From the NCBI RefSeq assembly GCF_021440085.1, contig NZ_JAKCPW010000010.1:248001-312000 (forward strand): a stretch of DNA of 64,000 nucleotides, given 5' to 3'. The DNA is from Dyadobacter sp. CY261 (lineage in GTDB: Bacteria > Bacteroidota > Bacteroidia > Cytophagales > Spirosomataceae). How positions within the stretch are numbered: the first letter of the stretch is position 1; every line of letters begins with the position of its first letter. The notes under the pieces are model-generated. The model was not told where the DNA came from. It saw only the letters and a list, made by a program, of their open reading frames with translations, and did not search any database. Both the position numbers and the translations under genes were made by a program. This document shows, in pieces, positions 9,306 through 17,663 of the stretch.

Positions 9306-10262
9306 CTATTCTTTTTCGCCGTAAGCGGCATAGTTTTCGACATTATCTTTCCGCACCATCTCCACTGCCACCGGCATTTTACGCGGGAAATCGCGTTTGC
9401 CTTTGAAGTACTCGTCGGCAAATGTGGCGGCAGTCTGCGCCATTACTTCCGGGAACTGCATGCCCGTCGCCAATATTTTGCCATCCTGAATGGATTTGAC
9501 CACATCTTCGGCCCCGTCAAAACCAAAAACCTTCACGCGATCGGCCTTTCCGGATGCTACCAAAGCCTGGTAAGCACCCATCGCCATGGCATCATTTCCG
9601 CAAAACACTCCGTCGATGTCCGGATGCGCTTGCAGCAACGACTCCATCACTTCCATGGCCTTATTCCGATCAAAATCAGCACTTTGCTGGGCAACCATTT
9701 TGAGGCCGGGGTAAAAATCGACCACGCTGTGAAAGCCCTTCGAGCGGTTCCAGGTGTTATTGTCCCCCACCATGCCCAGGATCTCGACATATTTGCCCTT
9801 TTTATTCAAAGTCTCAACAAAGTATTTGCCAATCGCGACGCAGCCTGAATAGCTGTCGGACAAAATCTGGGATGTGGCAATGCCATTCGCATTCACCTCG
9901 CGGTCCATGCAAAACACGGGTATGCCTGCTGAAACGGCATTTTTAACATTCACAATAGAGCCATCGGCATCCGTTGGATTAAACAGTATGGCGTCGTAAC
10001 CCGAGGCAATCGCATTATCGAAATGGTCGGTTTCCTGGGCTGTATTGTTTTGTGAATCAAAAACTTTGGATTCGTAGCCAAGCTGCTTCGCCTTTTCCTC
10101 CGCTTTTTGGGCTAGGAAAACAAACCACGGGTTATTGAGCGTTGAGATCACAATCGCGATTTTTTTCGGACGATCTTTGGATTCTTTTGTTTTACAACCG
10201 ATAAATCCAAGTCCGAAAAAGATGCAAAAAAGCGCTGTTCGGTAAAGTATGCTGATTTTCAT
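9306..10262 (-). CDS. Sugar-binding lipoprotein of ribose-type ABC importer
   Basis: This is a 318-aa RbsB-like periplasmic-binding-protein-fold component. It has a lipoprotein signal peptide ending in FGLGFIGC (lipidated Cys near residue 23), then the two-lobed sugar-binding fold. Family motifs are visible: [45 protein letters not shown] and [17 protein letters not shown]. It would capture a monosaccharide and deliver it to the permease encoded two genes downstream. It is 2 bp from the DUF2291 gene and 27 bp from the DUF1593 gene. Ribose, xylose and apiose binders all belong to this superfamily, so the ligand cannot be read directly. Confidence 0.93.
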   Translation of the reverse strand: MKISILYRTALFCIFFGLGFIGCKTKESKDRPKKIAIVISTLNNPWFVFLAQKAEEKAKQLGYESKVFDSQNNTAQETDHFDNAIASGYDAILFNPTDADGSIVNVKNAVSAGIPVFCMDREVNANGIATSQILSDSYSGCVAIGKYFVETLNKKGKYVEILGMVGDNNTWNRSKGFHSVVDFYPGLKMVAQQSADFDRNKAMEVMESLLQAHPDIDGVFCGNDAMAMGAYQALVASGKADRVKVFGFDGAEDVVKSIQDGKILATGMQFPEVMAQTAATFADEYFKGKRDFPRKMPVAVEMVRKDNVENYAAYGEKE

Positions 10263-10289
10263 GCTGTAATGGGTTTAGGCACCCGGTGG

Positions 10290-11738
10290 TTATGGGTACA
10301 CGGTCACGATCACGCGCTGGTAACGCGTCAGCGACGGCGCGCCATTGTCGGTCACGGCGAGTACCACGTGAATGGTCTCCGGCTTTTCCACCTTTGGAGC
10401 CACAAAAGACGTCTGGGCCGCTTTTATATCCTTGATGCCGATGGGTTCTTTGCTGTTGTAGCTGCCCGGCTCGGGGTAATAGATCCATTCGTAGGCCAGT
10501 GCATTGCCGTCGGGGTCCTGCGAACCTTCGGCATTCAGTTGCACTGTTTCACCCGCTTTCGCCTGAATGCGTCTACCACCCTTTACAACCACTTTCGGCG
10601 GGTGGTTGGCTTCCTTGTAAGGTTTAATGGTCCAGTCCATCCGCGCGGCGAAGTCGTGCTGAAATGCCTCCCGCCAACGCCAGAGCGTAGCTTTGTTGCT
10701 GGTGTGGAAAGCGCCGTCGACGCCTTTCACCTCATCTGTTGCATCGGTGTAGATCGGGCGGGTTTCGGGTTCGTAAAAATATTTGAGTGTGCGTGGCGTG
10801 TAAAGTTCGTACCGTCCTCCCCAGCCGCCGTATTCAGGGTGATCAGGGTCGTTGAGACCATTATTGACCAATCCCAAAAATGATGGTGTATCACCTTCCA
10901 TCAGGAATTTGGTAAAAGGGTATTCCGCGCCCATCGGGCCGTGACTGCGCACGTTTTCGTCGAGCCAGGGATTGTCTACGATTTCAAAATTGGCGCCGGT
11001 GAAGCGGCCGTGGAACTTATCGCCGCTGATGCCCGACCACGTTGCATAATGGTAAGCCCCCGCCGCGTGGTAACCCGGACTGCCGACGTAAAACAATTCA
11101 GGAAAGGTTTTTCTGATCCACGGACCGGTATCGTCCTGGTCAGAAATCGTATACATTCTGATTTTGGATACAAATTTTTGCAAATCCTCGGGCGAACGCG
11201 TCATCTTTACCTTCCAGAGTGCCTGCGCCAGGCAATTAGCCCCGCCCCATACGGGAATCCAAACCGGACGATCGTCCTTTTTATCTACAACCTTAATAAT
11301 CCATTCAGAACCTTCCGAATCCTTGCCCTTACCCACCGCGTTCATCCCAAATTCGGGATAGCCGCTTTTGGTAATGCTCAGCAAATATTCGGTTTCGGGA
11401 TAACCTTTTTCGTGCAGCAGCAGATTGCCGCGCACTTTTCCATAGGCATTGATCAGCTGTTTGATCTTCTCGGGCGCAATGCGGTTTTTCTGGTGAATGG
11501 AAGTCGTCGCCACAAACCCTTCGACATCCCATTGGTTGGAGTAAGTCAAAAACCGGATCATCGACTGCGTGTCGTCCGGCTCGTTTTCAATGTCCGTCAG
11601 CACCAGCACGCGGTGTCTGGGCGTGTCCACGCCGGGCATTCCCACTCCGGGCGTCTCCACGCCGGGCGTCTCCTGGGCAGATACCACACCCGTAAAAAGC
11701 AGCGCGGCACCACAGATCATTTGCCTTATCAGTTTCAT
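10290..11738 (-). CDS. DUF1593 nucleoside-hydrolase-like secreted protein
   Basis: This is a 482-aa secreted protein: a signal peptide (cleaved near VSA-Q), a repeat linker, then a nucleoside-hydrolase-like domain opening with [16 protein letters not shown] (an acidic Ca-binding-type cluster as in inosine-uridine hydrolases), and a C-terminal Ig-like domain (from about residue 390, [30 protein letters not shown]). Characterised relatives are few; some are carbohydrate-associated. It may split an N- or O-glycoside of a pentose, which would fit a pentose operon, but this is inference. It lies 85 bp after the transketolase C-subunit gene and 27 bp before the binding-protein gene. Confidence 0.8.
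   Translation of the reverse strand: MKLIRQMICGAALLFTGVVSAQETPGVETPGVGMPGVDTPRHRVLVLTDIENEPDDTQSMIRFLTYSNQWDVEGFVATTSIHQKNRIAPEKIKQLINAYGKVRGNLLLHEKGYPETEYLLSITKSGYPEFGMNAVGKGKDSEGSEWIIKVVDKKDDRPVWIPVWGGANCLAQALWKVKMTRSPEDLQKFVSKIRMYTISDQDDTGPWIRKTFPELFYVGSPGYHAAGAYHYATWSGISGDKFHGRFTGANFEIVDNPWLDENVRSHGPMGAEYPFTKFLMEGDTPSFLGLVNNGLNDPDHPEYGGWGGRYELYTPRTLKYFYEPETRPIYTDATDEVKGVDGAFHTSNKATLWRWREAFQHDFAARMDWTIKPYKEANHPPKVVVKGGRRIQAKAGETVQLNAEGSQDPDGNALAYEWIYYPEPGSYNSKEPIGIKDIKAAQTSFVAPKVEKPETIHVVLAVTDNGAPSLTRYQRVIVTVYP
11619..11669 (-). repeat. In-frame 15-bp repeat coding TPGV(E/G/D)
   Basis: Directly after the signal peptide of the DUF1593 protein, residues 24-40 are three copies of a five-residue unit ([15 protein letters not shown]), encoded by near-identical 15-bp repeats. 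Length changes would stay in frame. Confidence 0.75.
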
Positions 11739-11823
11739 AAATTTTGACCAAATAACCCTATTTGAAAAAGACCTGGTTTGACAACGACTTGTTTATCGCG
11801 CATCTGCACTGACAAACGAAAGC

Positions 11824-12786
11824 CTATTGAACCAGGCCAAGCGCCGCCCCAGCGATGCCCGCTTCTGAAATACCGTAGTGATTGAAAATCTCCGTTTGGG
11901 AGCCGGTAACCGTGTATTCGTCGGGTATACCAATGATCCTGAACCGATTGTGGTAATTGTTCTGGATCAGAAATGAAGCGCATGCTTCGCCCAAACCGCC
12001 GTAAACGCTGTGCTCTTCTACTGTGATGATTGGTCGGCCAGTGGCTGCGATATTTTGCAAAAGACCGTAATCCAAAGGCTTGATCGTATGCATGCTCACC
12101 ACGGTTGCCGATACATTGTACTCGCGTTCGAGCTTTTCGGCGGCCAGCAGGCCGGGCGCTACCGTTTCGCCTGTTCCTATAATGGTAATATCCCTTCCCT
12201 CGCGCACAACGCGGCCTTTTCCAAATTCAAAGGTCTTTTCGTCCTCGGAAAGCAATGGCATTTGTTTTTTCCCAAAACGGATGTAAACCGGAATGTCGGA
12301 TTCGGCGGCCAGCAAAATGGCCTGTTCGGTCTCGAAATTGTCTGCCGGTGCCACTACAATGAGGTTATTAATGGTGCGCAGGACCGCGAAATCGTGCAGG
12401 CTGTGGTGTGTGGAGCCCAATGCACCGTAGCTCACACCGGCGCTGATGCCGATCAGTTTGACCGGATTATTGGAATAAGCCACATCGTTTTTGATCTGTT
12501 CCAAAGCACGGGCCGTGAGAAAGCACGCAGGCGAAACAGCAAATACCTTTTTTCCCGCCGAAGCCAGGCCGGCCGACACCCCCACCAGGTTCTGCTCCGC
12601 AATGCCTATTTCGACGATCTGCTCGGGAAATTTCTGTCCGAATGGCACCAGCTTCCCAGAGCCACGCGAGTCGCTCGTTACCACGATAATGTCCCTGTCG
12701 TTCTGGGCGAGTTGCTGCAATGTGCCTGAAAAAACTTCCAGGTTGGCGCGTTGCTTTACCGCAATGTTCTCAATAGTCGCATCCAC
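11824..12786 (-). CDS. Transketolase, C-terminal subunit (split enzyme)
   Basis: This is a 320-aa subunit carrying the pyrimidine-binding and C-terminal domains of transketolase. The thiamine-pyrophosphate motif region (EIGIAEQNLVGVSAGLASAGKKVF, with the conserved Glu), YGALGSTHHSLHDFAVLR, and the C-terminal TVEEHSVYGGLGEACASFL are all recognisable. With the N-subunit encoded just upstream it forms a two-polypeptide transketolase, the architecture of apulose-4-phosphate transketolase (AptA/AptB) as well as of many uncharacterised enzymes. The 42-bp spacing and common operon support a complex. Within a pentose operon it would exchange a two-carbon unit with glyceraldehyde 3-phosphate. Confidence 0.92.
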   Translation of the reverse strand: MDATIENIAVKQRANLEVFSGTLQQLAQNDRDIIVVTSDSRGSGKLVPFGQKFPEQIVEIGIAEQNLVGVSAGLASAGKKVFAVSPACFLTARALEQIKNDVAYSNNPVKLIGISAGVSYGALGSTHHSLHDFAVLRTINNLIVVAPADNFETEQAILLAAESDIPVYIRFGKKQMPLLSEDEKTFEFGKGRVVREGRDITIIGTGETVAPGLLAAEKLEREYNVSATVVSMHTIKPLDYGLLQNIAATGRPIITVEEHSVYGGLGEACASFLIQNNYHNRFRIIGIPDEYTVTGSQTEIFNHYGISEAGIAGAALGLVQ

Positions 12787-12829
12787 TATTTCTTCGGTTT
12801 AAATTCATTGTCAGGTTTCCGGGAATGGC

Positions 12830-13657
12830 TCAGGATAGTGTTTCTTCCAGTAAATCCAGCTCCTGTATTGCATCGGCGTACTGCTGGTGGTCGGGTACGC
12901 CATGATGCCATTTCAATTGATTTTCCATGTAACTCACACCCTTACCTTTCACGGTATGCGCGATGATCATGCTTGGCTTCCCCGGCTCAAACGGCAGCGC
13001 ATCGAATGCGGCCATGAGCTCACCTACATTGTGCCCGTCCACATGCCGCACGGACCATCCGAATGCTTCGAATTTTTCATCCACCGGATCGGTATTGCAT
13101 ACGGCGCTGGTAGGGCCGGTGATTTGTAGGTTGTTCTTGTCCAAAATGGCGCAAAGGTTATCCAGCTTGTAATGCGAGGCCGATAATGCCGCCTCCCAGT
13201 TGGATCCTTCGGGCAGCTCGCCGTCGCCAAGGACTGTAAACACGCGGTAGTTGCGCTTATCAAGCTTTCCGGCAATGGCTGCGCCTACGCTCAGCGACAG
13301 GCCGTGGCCCAATGCGCCGGTATTCTGCTCTACGCCATGTACCTTGCGCGTCGGATGACCGATGTAATGGGACTGGTATTTGCAAAGCGTATCAAGGTCC
13401 GACTCCGGAAAAAAGCCCCGCGATGCGAGTACCACATACAATGCTTCCACGGTATGCCCCTTGCTTTGAATGTACCGGTCACGGTCGGGCGAGCCGAAAT
13501 GGGCAGCGTCGACATTCATCGTATAATTGTAGAGTACATTCAAAATATCGATACACGACAGGCTACCGCCGGTGTGGCCCGCTTTGGCCTGGTAGATATA
13601 TTTGAGTATTTTCTTGCGGTACTCCACCGATTTCTGCGCCAGCTCCTTTTCCGACAT
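12830..13657 (-). CDS. Transketolase, N-terminal subunit (split enzyme)
   Basis: This is a 275-aa N-terminal half of transketolase that binds the diphosphate end of thiamine pyrophosphate. Signatures are QAKAGHTGGSLSCIDILNVLY, SKGHTVEALYVVL, GHGLSLSVGAAIAGKL, VLGDGELPEGSNWEAA, and the metal-binding region AILDKNNLQITGP. It is the first of the two subunit genes and follows the isomerase gene by about 60 bp. The organism would be expected to have a separate full-length transketolase elsewhere; a dedicated split pair in a sugar operon usually has a specific catabolic job. The candidate substrate here is apulose 4-phosphate (inference). Confidence 0.92.
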   Translation of the reverse strand: MSEKELAQKSVEYRKKILKYIYQAKAGHTGGSLSCIDILNVLYNYTMNVDAAHFGSPDRDRYIQSKGHTVEALYVVLASRGFFPESDLDTLCKYQSHYIGHPTRKVHGVEQNTGALGHGLSLSVGAAIAGKLDKRNYRVFTVLGDGELPEGSNWEAALSASHYKLDNLCAILDKNNLQITGPTSAVCNTDPVDEKFEAFGWSVRHVDGHNVGELMAAFDALPFEPGKPSMIIAHTVKGKGVSYMENQLKWHHGVPDHQQYADAIQELDLLEETLS

Positions 13658-13716
13658 GACTTTTAGTATTAGCCCGGCATTGCGGCCGATATTCGTAATT
13701 TCCGATAGTTCAGGGT

Positions 13717-15183
13717 TCAGTTTTGCGAAACGAGTTCGCGGTCGGGAACGCGGGTGGGATGCGATTGCTGTGCGGGTTCATCAAAAACCTGCACTTCCCA
13801 GCCCATATAGTTGCCCAAAGCTTCTTTTAAAATGCCTGCCGTCTTCGACGCATTCATCACTACATGGTGTTCGAAACCGTTGCGGCAGATGTAATTCATC
13901 AGATTTTGCAGGTTCGGAATCTCGGCCACGGCGCGGTTACCGAATGTTTTCAACGTATCGTCCGTCAGCCGCCCCTCGCCTATGTACGCCTTCATCACGC
14001 CACGCGGGTCATCCGTGCTGATGCGCCCGTACGTAAGCGGCATCGCGGGTGTGCGGCCCGCTAATGCGCCCCAGGTATTCTCCTCTCCCACCGATGTGCC
14101 CAAAATCGGCGCTGTCGCGATTTCGATATCCGGCAAAAACGACTTTGCCCAGTTACCGCAATGGAACAGCACGCATTTGTTATCGTCGTTGGCATAATTG
14201 TTATTCCAATCCACAAGCGCGCTCGGCGAGCCCGACGCCAGTTGTAATGCATACATACTTAATGTACCCGTTACATCCACTTCACAGCCGCTAGGCATCA
14301 TGTTTTCACTCATCATGCTCATGCTCGTGCACACATTGCAACCATAGTTCTGTTGCACCGAGGTCCAGCATTGTATCGCCGTTGCGTCCAATGCATTAGC
14401 CTCAATAAAATCTCCCAAAACCACATCCAGCTTGGCCATTTGGATCAATGCCTCATCCGGTGTGCGCCCCCGTGAGGCGTAGGAGGTGATTTTATCCAAA
14501 CGTTCCTTCACTTTCGAATCCTGGGCAGTCAGCTTATTCGCATTGCCCAAAATCTCCGACAGATCGACTGTCACAACCGAAATGCCGTTGCGCTGCAATA
14601 TTTTTTCGCTGTAACGCACCGTGTTAAAGCCACCGGGACGAGCGCCTATCGCCCCGATCCGGACATTGCGCAAGCCTTTCGTCACGCGGCAAACCGCCAC
14701 AAAATCGTTTAAATCCCTGATAAATGAAGGATCGCTTGGATGCACGACGTGTTTCGTTGTCAGGGTATATTTAATGCCAAACTGATACAGGTTGTTGCAG
14801 GCCGAGATCTTCCCGCACCACGAGTCGCGGCGGCGGGCCACATCGAGCTTGTCCAGATCGTCGGGATAGCCTTGCACAAGGACGGGCACATTAAGATCTG
14901 CCAATTTCAACGTCTCAGCAATGCCGCGTTCATCACCAAAATTGGGCAACACCACCAGCACGCCGATAATCTCATCCCGGTGCGCCCGAAAAAGGGCAGC
15001 ACATTTCTGCGCGTCCTGGAACGTCTCGACGCCCCCGAGCTTAGTAGCTCCGGTATCGAGCATAACCCCGTTGATATTCAATTTTTTAAGCAAATCAACG
15101 ATCTCCACCCGCGCCTCGGCCACCAGCCGGTCCGGAAAGAAATCCCTGTTACCAATAATGACTCCGATACTTTTCATGTTCAT
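13717..15183 (-). CDS. L-fucose/L-arabinose isomerase-like protein
   Basis: This is a cytoplasmic aldose-ketose isomerase of the FucI/AraA fold, about 488 aa from the MNMKSIGVIIGNRDFFP start. An upstream ATG at 15213 would add 10 unlikely residues. Visible family features are the N-terminal Rossmann-like half (GVLVVLPNFGDERGIAETL, NVPVLVQGYPDD), a middle part with IGAIGARPGGFNTVRY, and a C-terminal half with VDWNNNY and VLFHCGNWAKSF, which holds likely metal or substrate His residues. It is the first enzyme gene after the DeoR regulator and precedes the split transketolase, so its product should be a ketose that is then phosphorylated. L-fucose and L-arabinose would normally need an aldolase or an epimerase, neither of which is seen; D-apiose fits better. 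Confidence 0.85.
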   Translation of the reverse strand: MNMKSIGVIIGNRDFFPDRLVAEARVEIVDLLKKLNINGVMLDTGATKLGGVETFQDAQKCAALFRAHRDEIIGVLVVLPNFGDERGIAETLKLADLNVPVLVQGYPDDLDKLDVARRRDSWCGKISACNNLYQFGIKYTLTTKHVVHPSDPSFIRDLNDFVAVCRVTKGLRNVRIGAIGARPGGFNTVRYSEKILQRNGISVVTVDLSEILGNANKLTAQDSKVKERLDKITSYASRGRTPDEALIQMAKLDVVLGDFIEANALDATAIQCWTSVQQNYGCNVCTSMSMMSENMMPSGCEVDVTGTLSMYALQLASGSPSALVDWNNNYANDDNKCVLFHCGNWAKSFLPDIEIATAPILGTSVGEENTWGALAGRTPAMPLTYGRISTDDPRGVMKAYIGEGRLTDDTLKTFGNRAVAEIPNLQNLMNYICRNGFEHHVVMNASKTAGILKEALGNYMGWEVQVFDEPAQQSHPTRVPDRELVSQN

Positions 15184-15262
15184 GGTATGTATAAAAAATC
15201 CTCCCACCTCCATCCTCCCTCAGATCCATTCCCGGTTCCACCGCGGCTCATTCACAATTCCC

Positions 15263-16030
15263 CTACTCCGCAATGATCAGTTCTATTTCGTTATCATGAA
15301 ACAACTGCTGATGCTTCTCCTCGATCCCCGCGTCGGTAATGATGTAATCGATCAGCGACAGAGCCCCAAGGCTTGCAAATGCACTTTTCCCAACTTTGGT
15401 AGAGTCCGCCACGAGATAGGTCGTATCTGCCGCGTCGATCATTGCCTTTTTTACTACTAAATCACTGATACTCGGATAAGTAAGCCCTGCTTTCAGTGAT
15501 AATCCTGCCGTGGCGAGGAACAATTTCTGCACATTCAGGCCTTTGAAAAAGTCCGCCGCCTTCTGGCCCGTCAGCGATAAGGTTGGTGGCTTGAACTCGC
15601 CTCCGGTCATAATCACCTCAATGCCTGTTTCAGCCCCGAGGATCAACGCGATGTTCAGCGCATTGGTGATCACCGTGAGGTGCTTGTTGCTGCCCCGCAG
15701 CTTTTTCGCGATCTCGGTCGTTGTCGAACCCGAATCGAGGATGATCGTGTCACCATTGGAAATAAATTCCAGGCATTTGGCGGCGATCAATTCCTTTTTA
15801 TCCAGATTTTCCTGGTTAGCCAGTGAAAAATTGCGAACCTGGTCTTCCACATTTTTCAAAAATGCCCCTCCATGTTCTTTGATCACCAGACCGTCCTTTT
15901 CGAGCTTGTCCAGGTCCTGCCGGATGGTCACTTCGGTCACTTTAAAAAGCCGGGCGAGATCAATCACCTTCGCCGAGCCGTCTTCTTTCAACAGTTCAAG
16001 TATTTTTTCCCTTCTCTGATTTGCCAGCAT
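15263..16030 (-). CDS. DeoR-family transcriptional regulator
   Basis: This is a 255-aa sugar-operon repressor. The N-terminal winged helix-turn-helix spans about residues 5-58 (LARLFKVTEVTIRQDLDKLE is the recognition region, then HGGA). The DeoRC effector domain follows with ILDSGSTTTEIAKKL, VITNALNIA, VIMTGGEF and YLVADSTKVGKSAF. DeoR regulators typically sense a phosphorylated sugar made by the pathway they control. The gene stands at the head of the 10-kb isomerase/transketolase/importer operon, which it probably represses. The 251-bp divergent region upstream holds two inverted repeats that could be operators. Confidence 0.93.
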   Translation of the reverse strand: MLANQRREKILELLKEDGSAKVIDLARLFKVTEVTIRQDLDKLEKDGLVIKEHGGAFLKNVEDQVRNFSLANQENLDKKELIAAKCLEFISNGDTIILDSGSTTTEIAKKLRGSNKHLTVITNALNIALILGAETGIEVIMTGGEFKPPTLSLTGQKAADFFKGLNVQKLFLATAGLSLKAGLTYPSISDLVVKKAMIDAADTTYLVADSTKVGKSAFASLGALSLIDYIITDAGIEEKHQQLFHDNEIELIIAE

Positions 16031-16185
16031 GGTATTAACTTTTGTTTTTTACCTAAAAATAGAGGGAAAAGAAACAATTCGTCACATACTAACAAAAAAT
16101 AAACCTATTTACAGGTCAAATAGAATACCTAAACTCATTAAAAGCAAATTTACGTAAATAAAAGAAAATAAAAATAGAAATTTGA

Positions 16186-16215
16186 AAATAATAGTGAGTT
16201 ATTGTGCTATTATTT
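16186..16215. promoter_or_regulatory. Perfect 9-bp inverted repeat with 12-nt spacer
   Basis: AAATAATAG (16186-16194) and CTATTATTT (16207-16215) are exact inverted copies in the divergent region between the DeoR gene and the DUF1080 gene. This is a candidate operator or a 5' leader hairpin. It is AT-only except one G/C pair, so chance is possible. Confidence 0.35.
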
Positions 16216-16233
16216 CTCTGTATAACCACACGT

Positions 16234-16261
16234 CCTGATTTGCACTTCATCGGAAATCAGG
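16234..16261. promoter_or_regulatory. Perfect 8-bp inverted repeat with 12-nt spacer
   Basis: CCTGATTT (16234-16241) and AAATCAGG (16254-16261) are exact inverted copies ending 20 bp before the DUF1080 start codon. It has the same spacer length as the repeat 47 bp upstream. It could form a leader hairpin on the DUF1080 mRNA or bind a dimeric regulator. Confidence 0.4.
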
Positions 16262-16281
16262 CACCTTCATCGTAATGCGCA

Positions 16282-17043
16282 ATGAAAAAGCTACTGATCA
16301 GCATCTTGTTCTTGTATAACAGCGGATTAGCATTCGCACAATCTGTAAAGGAAGAGAAACTACCGCCACCGTCGGCTACCGAAGACTGGTCGGTAAAACC
16401 ACCGCTCGTCACACCCGGCGAAAGCTACCCGCAACCTCCGTCGGACGCTATCCTATTATACAGCGGCACGGGCGACGCGGCCAAATGGGAACACCCGAAC
16501 GGTTCCCCGGTCAAATGGCAATCCGACGGCGACGCGCTGACCATTGTGCCCAAAGCCACAGACATCCGTACCAAACAAAAATTCGGCAACATCCAGCTCC
16601 ACCTCGAATGGCGCACGCCCGACCCGTCCGAAGACAAGGATTTTAACCGCGGCAACAGCGGCGTGCTTATCATGGGATTATATGAATTACAGATTTACGA
16701 ATCGTGGAACTACAACAGCAGGATCTACTACAACGGCCAGGCCGGCAGCGTGTACAAGCAACACGCTCCCCTCGTAAACGCCGCCCGGAAACCACAAACC
16801 TGGCAGACTTACGACGTCATCTTCGAAGCACCCATTTTCCGCGCCGACAAGACGTTAGAAAAGCCGGCTTACATGACGGTTTTCCATAATAATGTATTGA
16901 TATTAAACCATGTGGAGTTGAAGGGACCCATGGTGTATCAGGGGTATCCGAAGTATCAGTATCACGACGCGAAGCTGCCTTTGCAATTGCAGGAGCACGG
17001 GAGCAGGGTGAGTTTTCGGAATATTTGGGTGAGGGAGTTGTAG
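16282..17043 (+). CDS. DUF1080 (3-keto-disaccharide hydrolase-like) secreted protein
   Basis: This is a 253-aa secreted protein with a signal peptide (to about residue 20, SGLAFAQ) and one jelly-roll concanavalin-like domain of the DUF1080 family. Family marks include SDGDALTIVPKATDIRTKQKFGN, NSGVLIMGLYELQIYES, and the C-terminal VSFRNIWVREL. Some DUF1080 proteins hydrolyse 3-keto-glycosides; many are uncharacterised carbohydrate-active proteins. It is transcribed away from the DeoR gene and is not obviously tied to the operon except by the shared intergenic region. Confidence 0.88.
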   Translation: MKKLLISILFLYNSGLAFAQSVKEEKLPPPSATEDWSVKPPLVTPGESYPQPPSDAILLYSGTGDAAKWEHPNGSPVKWQSDGDALTIVPKATDIRTKQKFGNIQLHLEWRTPDPSEDKDFNRGNSGVLIMGLYELQIYESWNYNSRIYYNGQAGSVYKQHAPLVNAARKPQTWQTYDVIFEAPIFRADKTLEKPAYMTVFHNNVLILNHVELKGPMVYQGYPKYQYHDAKLPLQLQEHGSRVSFRNIWVREL

Positions 17044-17145
17044 GTAGATACCGTTTATTCACTAAAACATGGCATTTGAGAAGCAAATTTGAGTCACAGC
17101 AAGAAGATTTTACAAATTGAAGCAGTAACTTCAAATAGTAAACCA

Positions 17146-17439
17146 GTGGTTGTTGTTTCTCGCAGAGCGATCAGATCATTCTGTACGCACAGTCCGGAAC
17201 TGGAAACAGCGTTGGACAAATGGTACAAAGAGAGCCGGAAAGCCGACTGGGCTAGTTTTTCCGCACTACGGCAGACATTCAATGCCACAGATTCCGTAGG
17301 CAACGGTTTGTTTGTCTTTAACATTGGCGGCAACAAATGCAGACTGGTGGCAAGGATATTTTTTAGAAAGCGAACACTCTATATTCGCTTCATAGGCACA
17401 CACAAGCAATATGATGAATTAGATTTGTCAACATTGTAG
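17146..17439 (+). CDS. higB: HigB-like mRNA interferase toxin
   Basis: This is a 97-aa RelE-superfamily ribosome-dependent endoribonuclease if it starts at GTG 17146, which aligns best with the family; an in-frame TTG at 17089 would add 19 atypical residues. Hallmarks are SRRAIRSFCTHSPELETAL at the N-terminus, WYKESRKADWASF, the core FNIGGNKCRLVA, and the C-terminal IRFIGTHKQYDELD. The antitoxin gene follows after 8 bp, the toxin-first order usual in higBA. The pair is more AT-rich than its neighbours, consistent with horizontal arrival. Its activity cannot be judged, since the antitoxin is abnormal. Confidence 0.88.
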   Translation: MVVVSRRAIRSFCTHSPELETALDKWYKESRKADWASFSALRQTFNATDSVGNGLFVFNIGGNKCRLVARIFFRKRTLYIRFIGTHKQYDELDLSTL

Positions 17440-17447
17440 GATACCAT

Positions 17448-17648
17448 ATGGAAACTTTGCATTCAGAAGAAGAATACGAGGCTGCACTTGAAGAGCTCAA
17501 CACCCTAATGAAAAAGGGTGAAGAAAACATATCCGATGCAGAAGCAGACAGAATCGAAGTGCTCGCATTGGCAATTCAGGCATATGAAGAGATTTACTAC
17601 CCTTTCCCAATGCCTAAAAATGCACCTAAACTCGTCGGGCACAAATAA
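17448..17648 (+). CDS. HigA-like antitoxin lacking the HTH domain
   Basis: This is a 66-aa protein that begins like HigA antitoxins: METLHSEEEYEAALEELNTL, then an acidic helix, then EVLALAIQAYEEIYYPFPMP. In typical HigA this segment is followed by PIEAI and an XRE-type helix-turn-helix of about 60 residues. Here the frame stops after MPKNAPKLVGHK, and the convergent GH127 gene ends 16 bp further on, so no HTH can follow. It could still bind and neutralise HigB but could not autoregulate by DNA binding, or it may be a decayed remnant. I did not find an HTH in another frame. Confidence 0.75.
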   Translation: METLHSEEEYEAALEELNTLMKKGEENISDAEADRIEVLALAIQAYEEIYYPFPMPKNAPKLVGHK

Positions 17649-17663
17649 TTACGCAGCAATAAT

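Noticed and set aside
6038-10262. Naming the importer rbsABC for ribose
   Set aside because: The same protein class carries several pentoses; no ribokinase or ribose pyranase gene is nearby, while isomerase and split transketolase genes are.
13717-15183. Naming the isomerase fucI or araA
   Set aside because: Fuculose aldolase, fuculokinase, and ribulose-phosphate epimerase genes are absent, and the protein is shorter than typical FucI.
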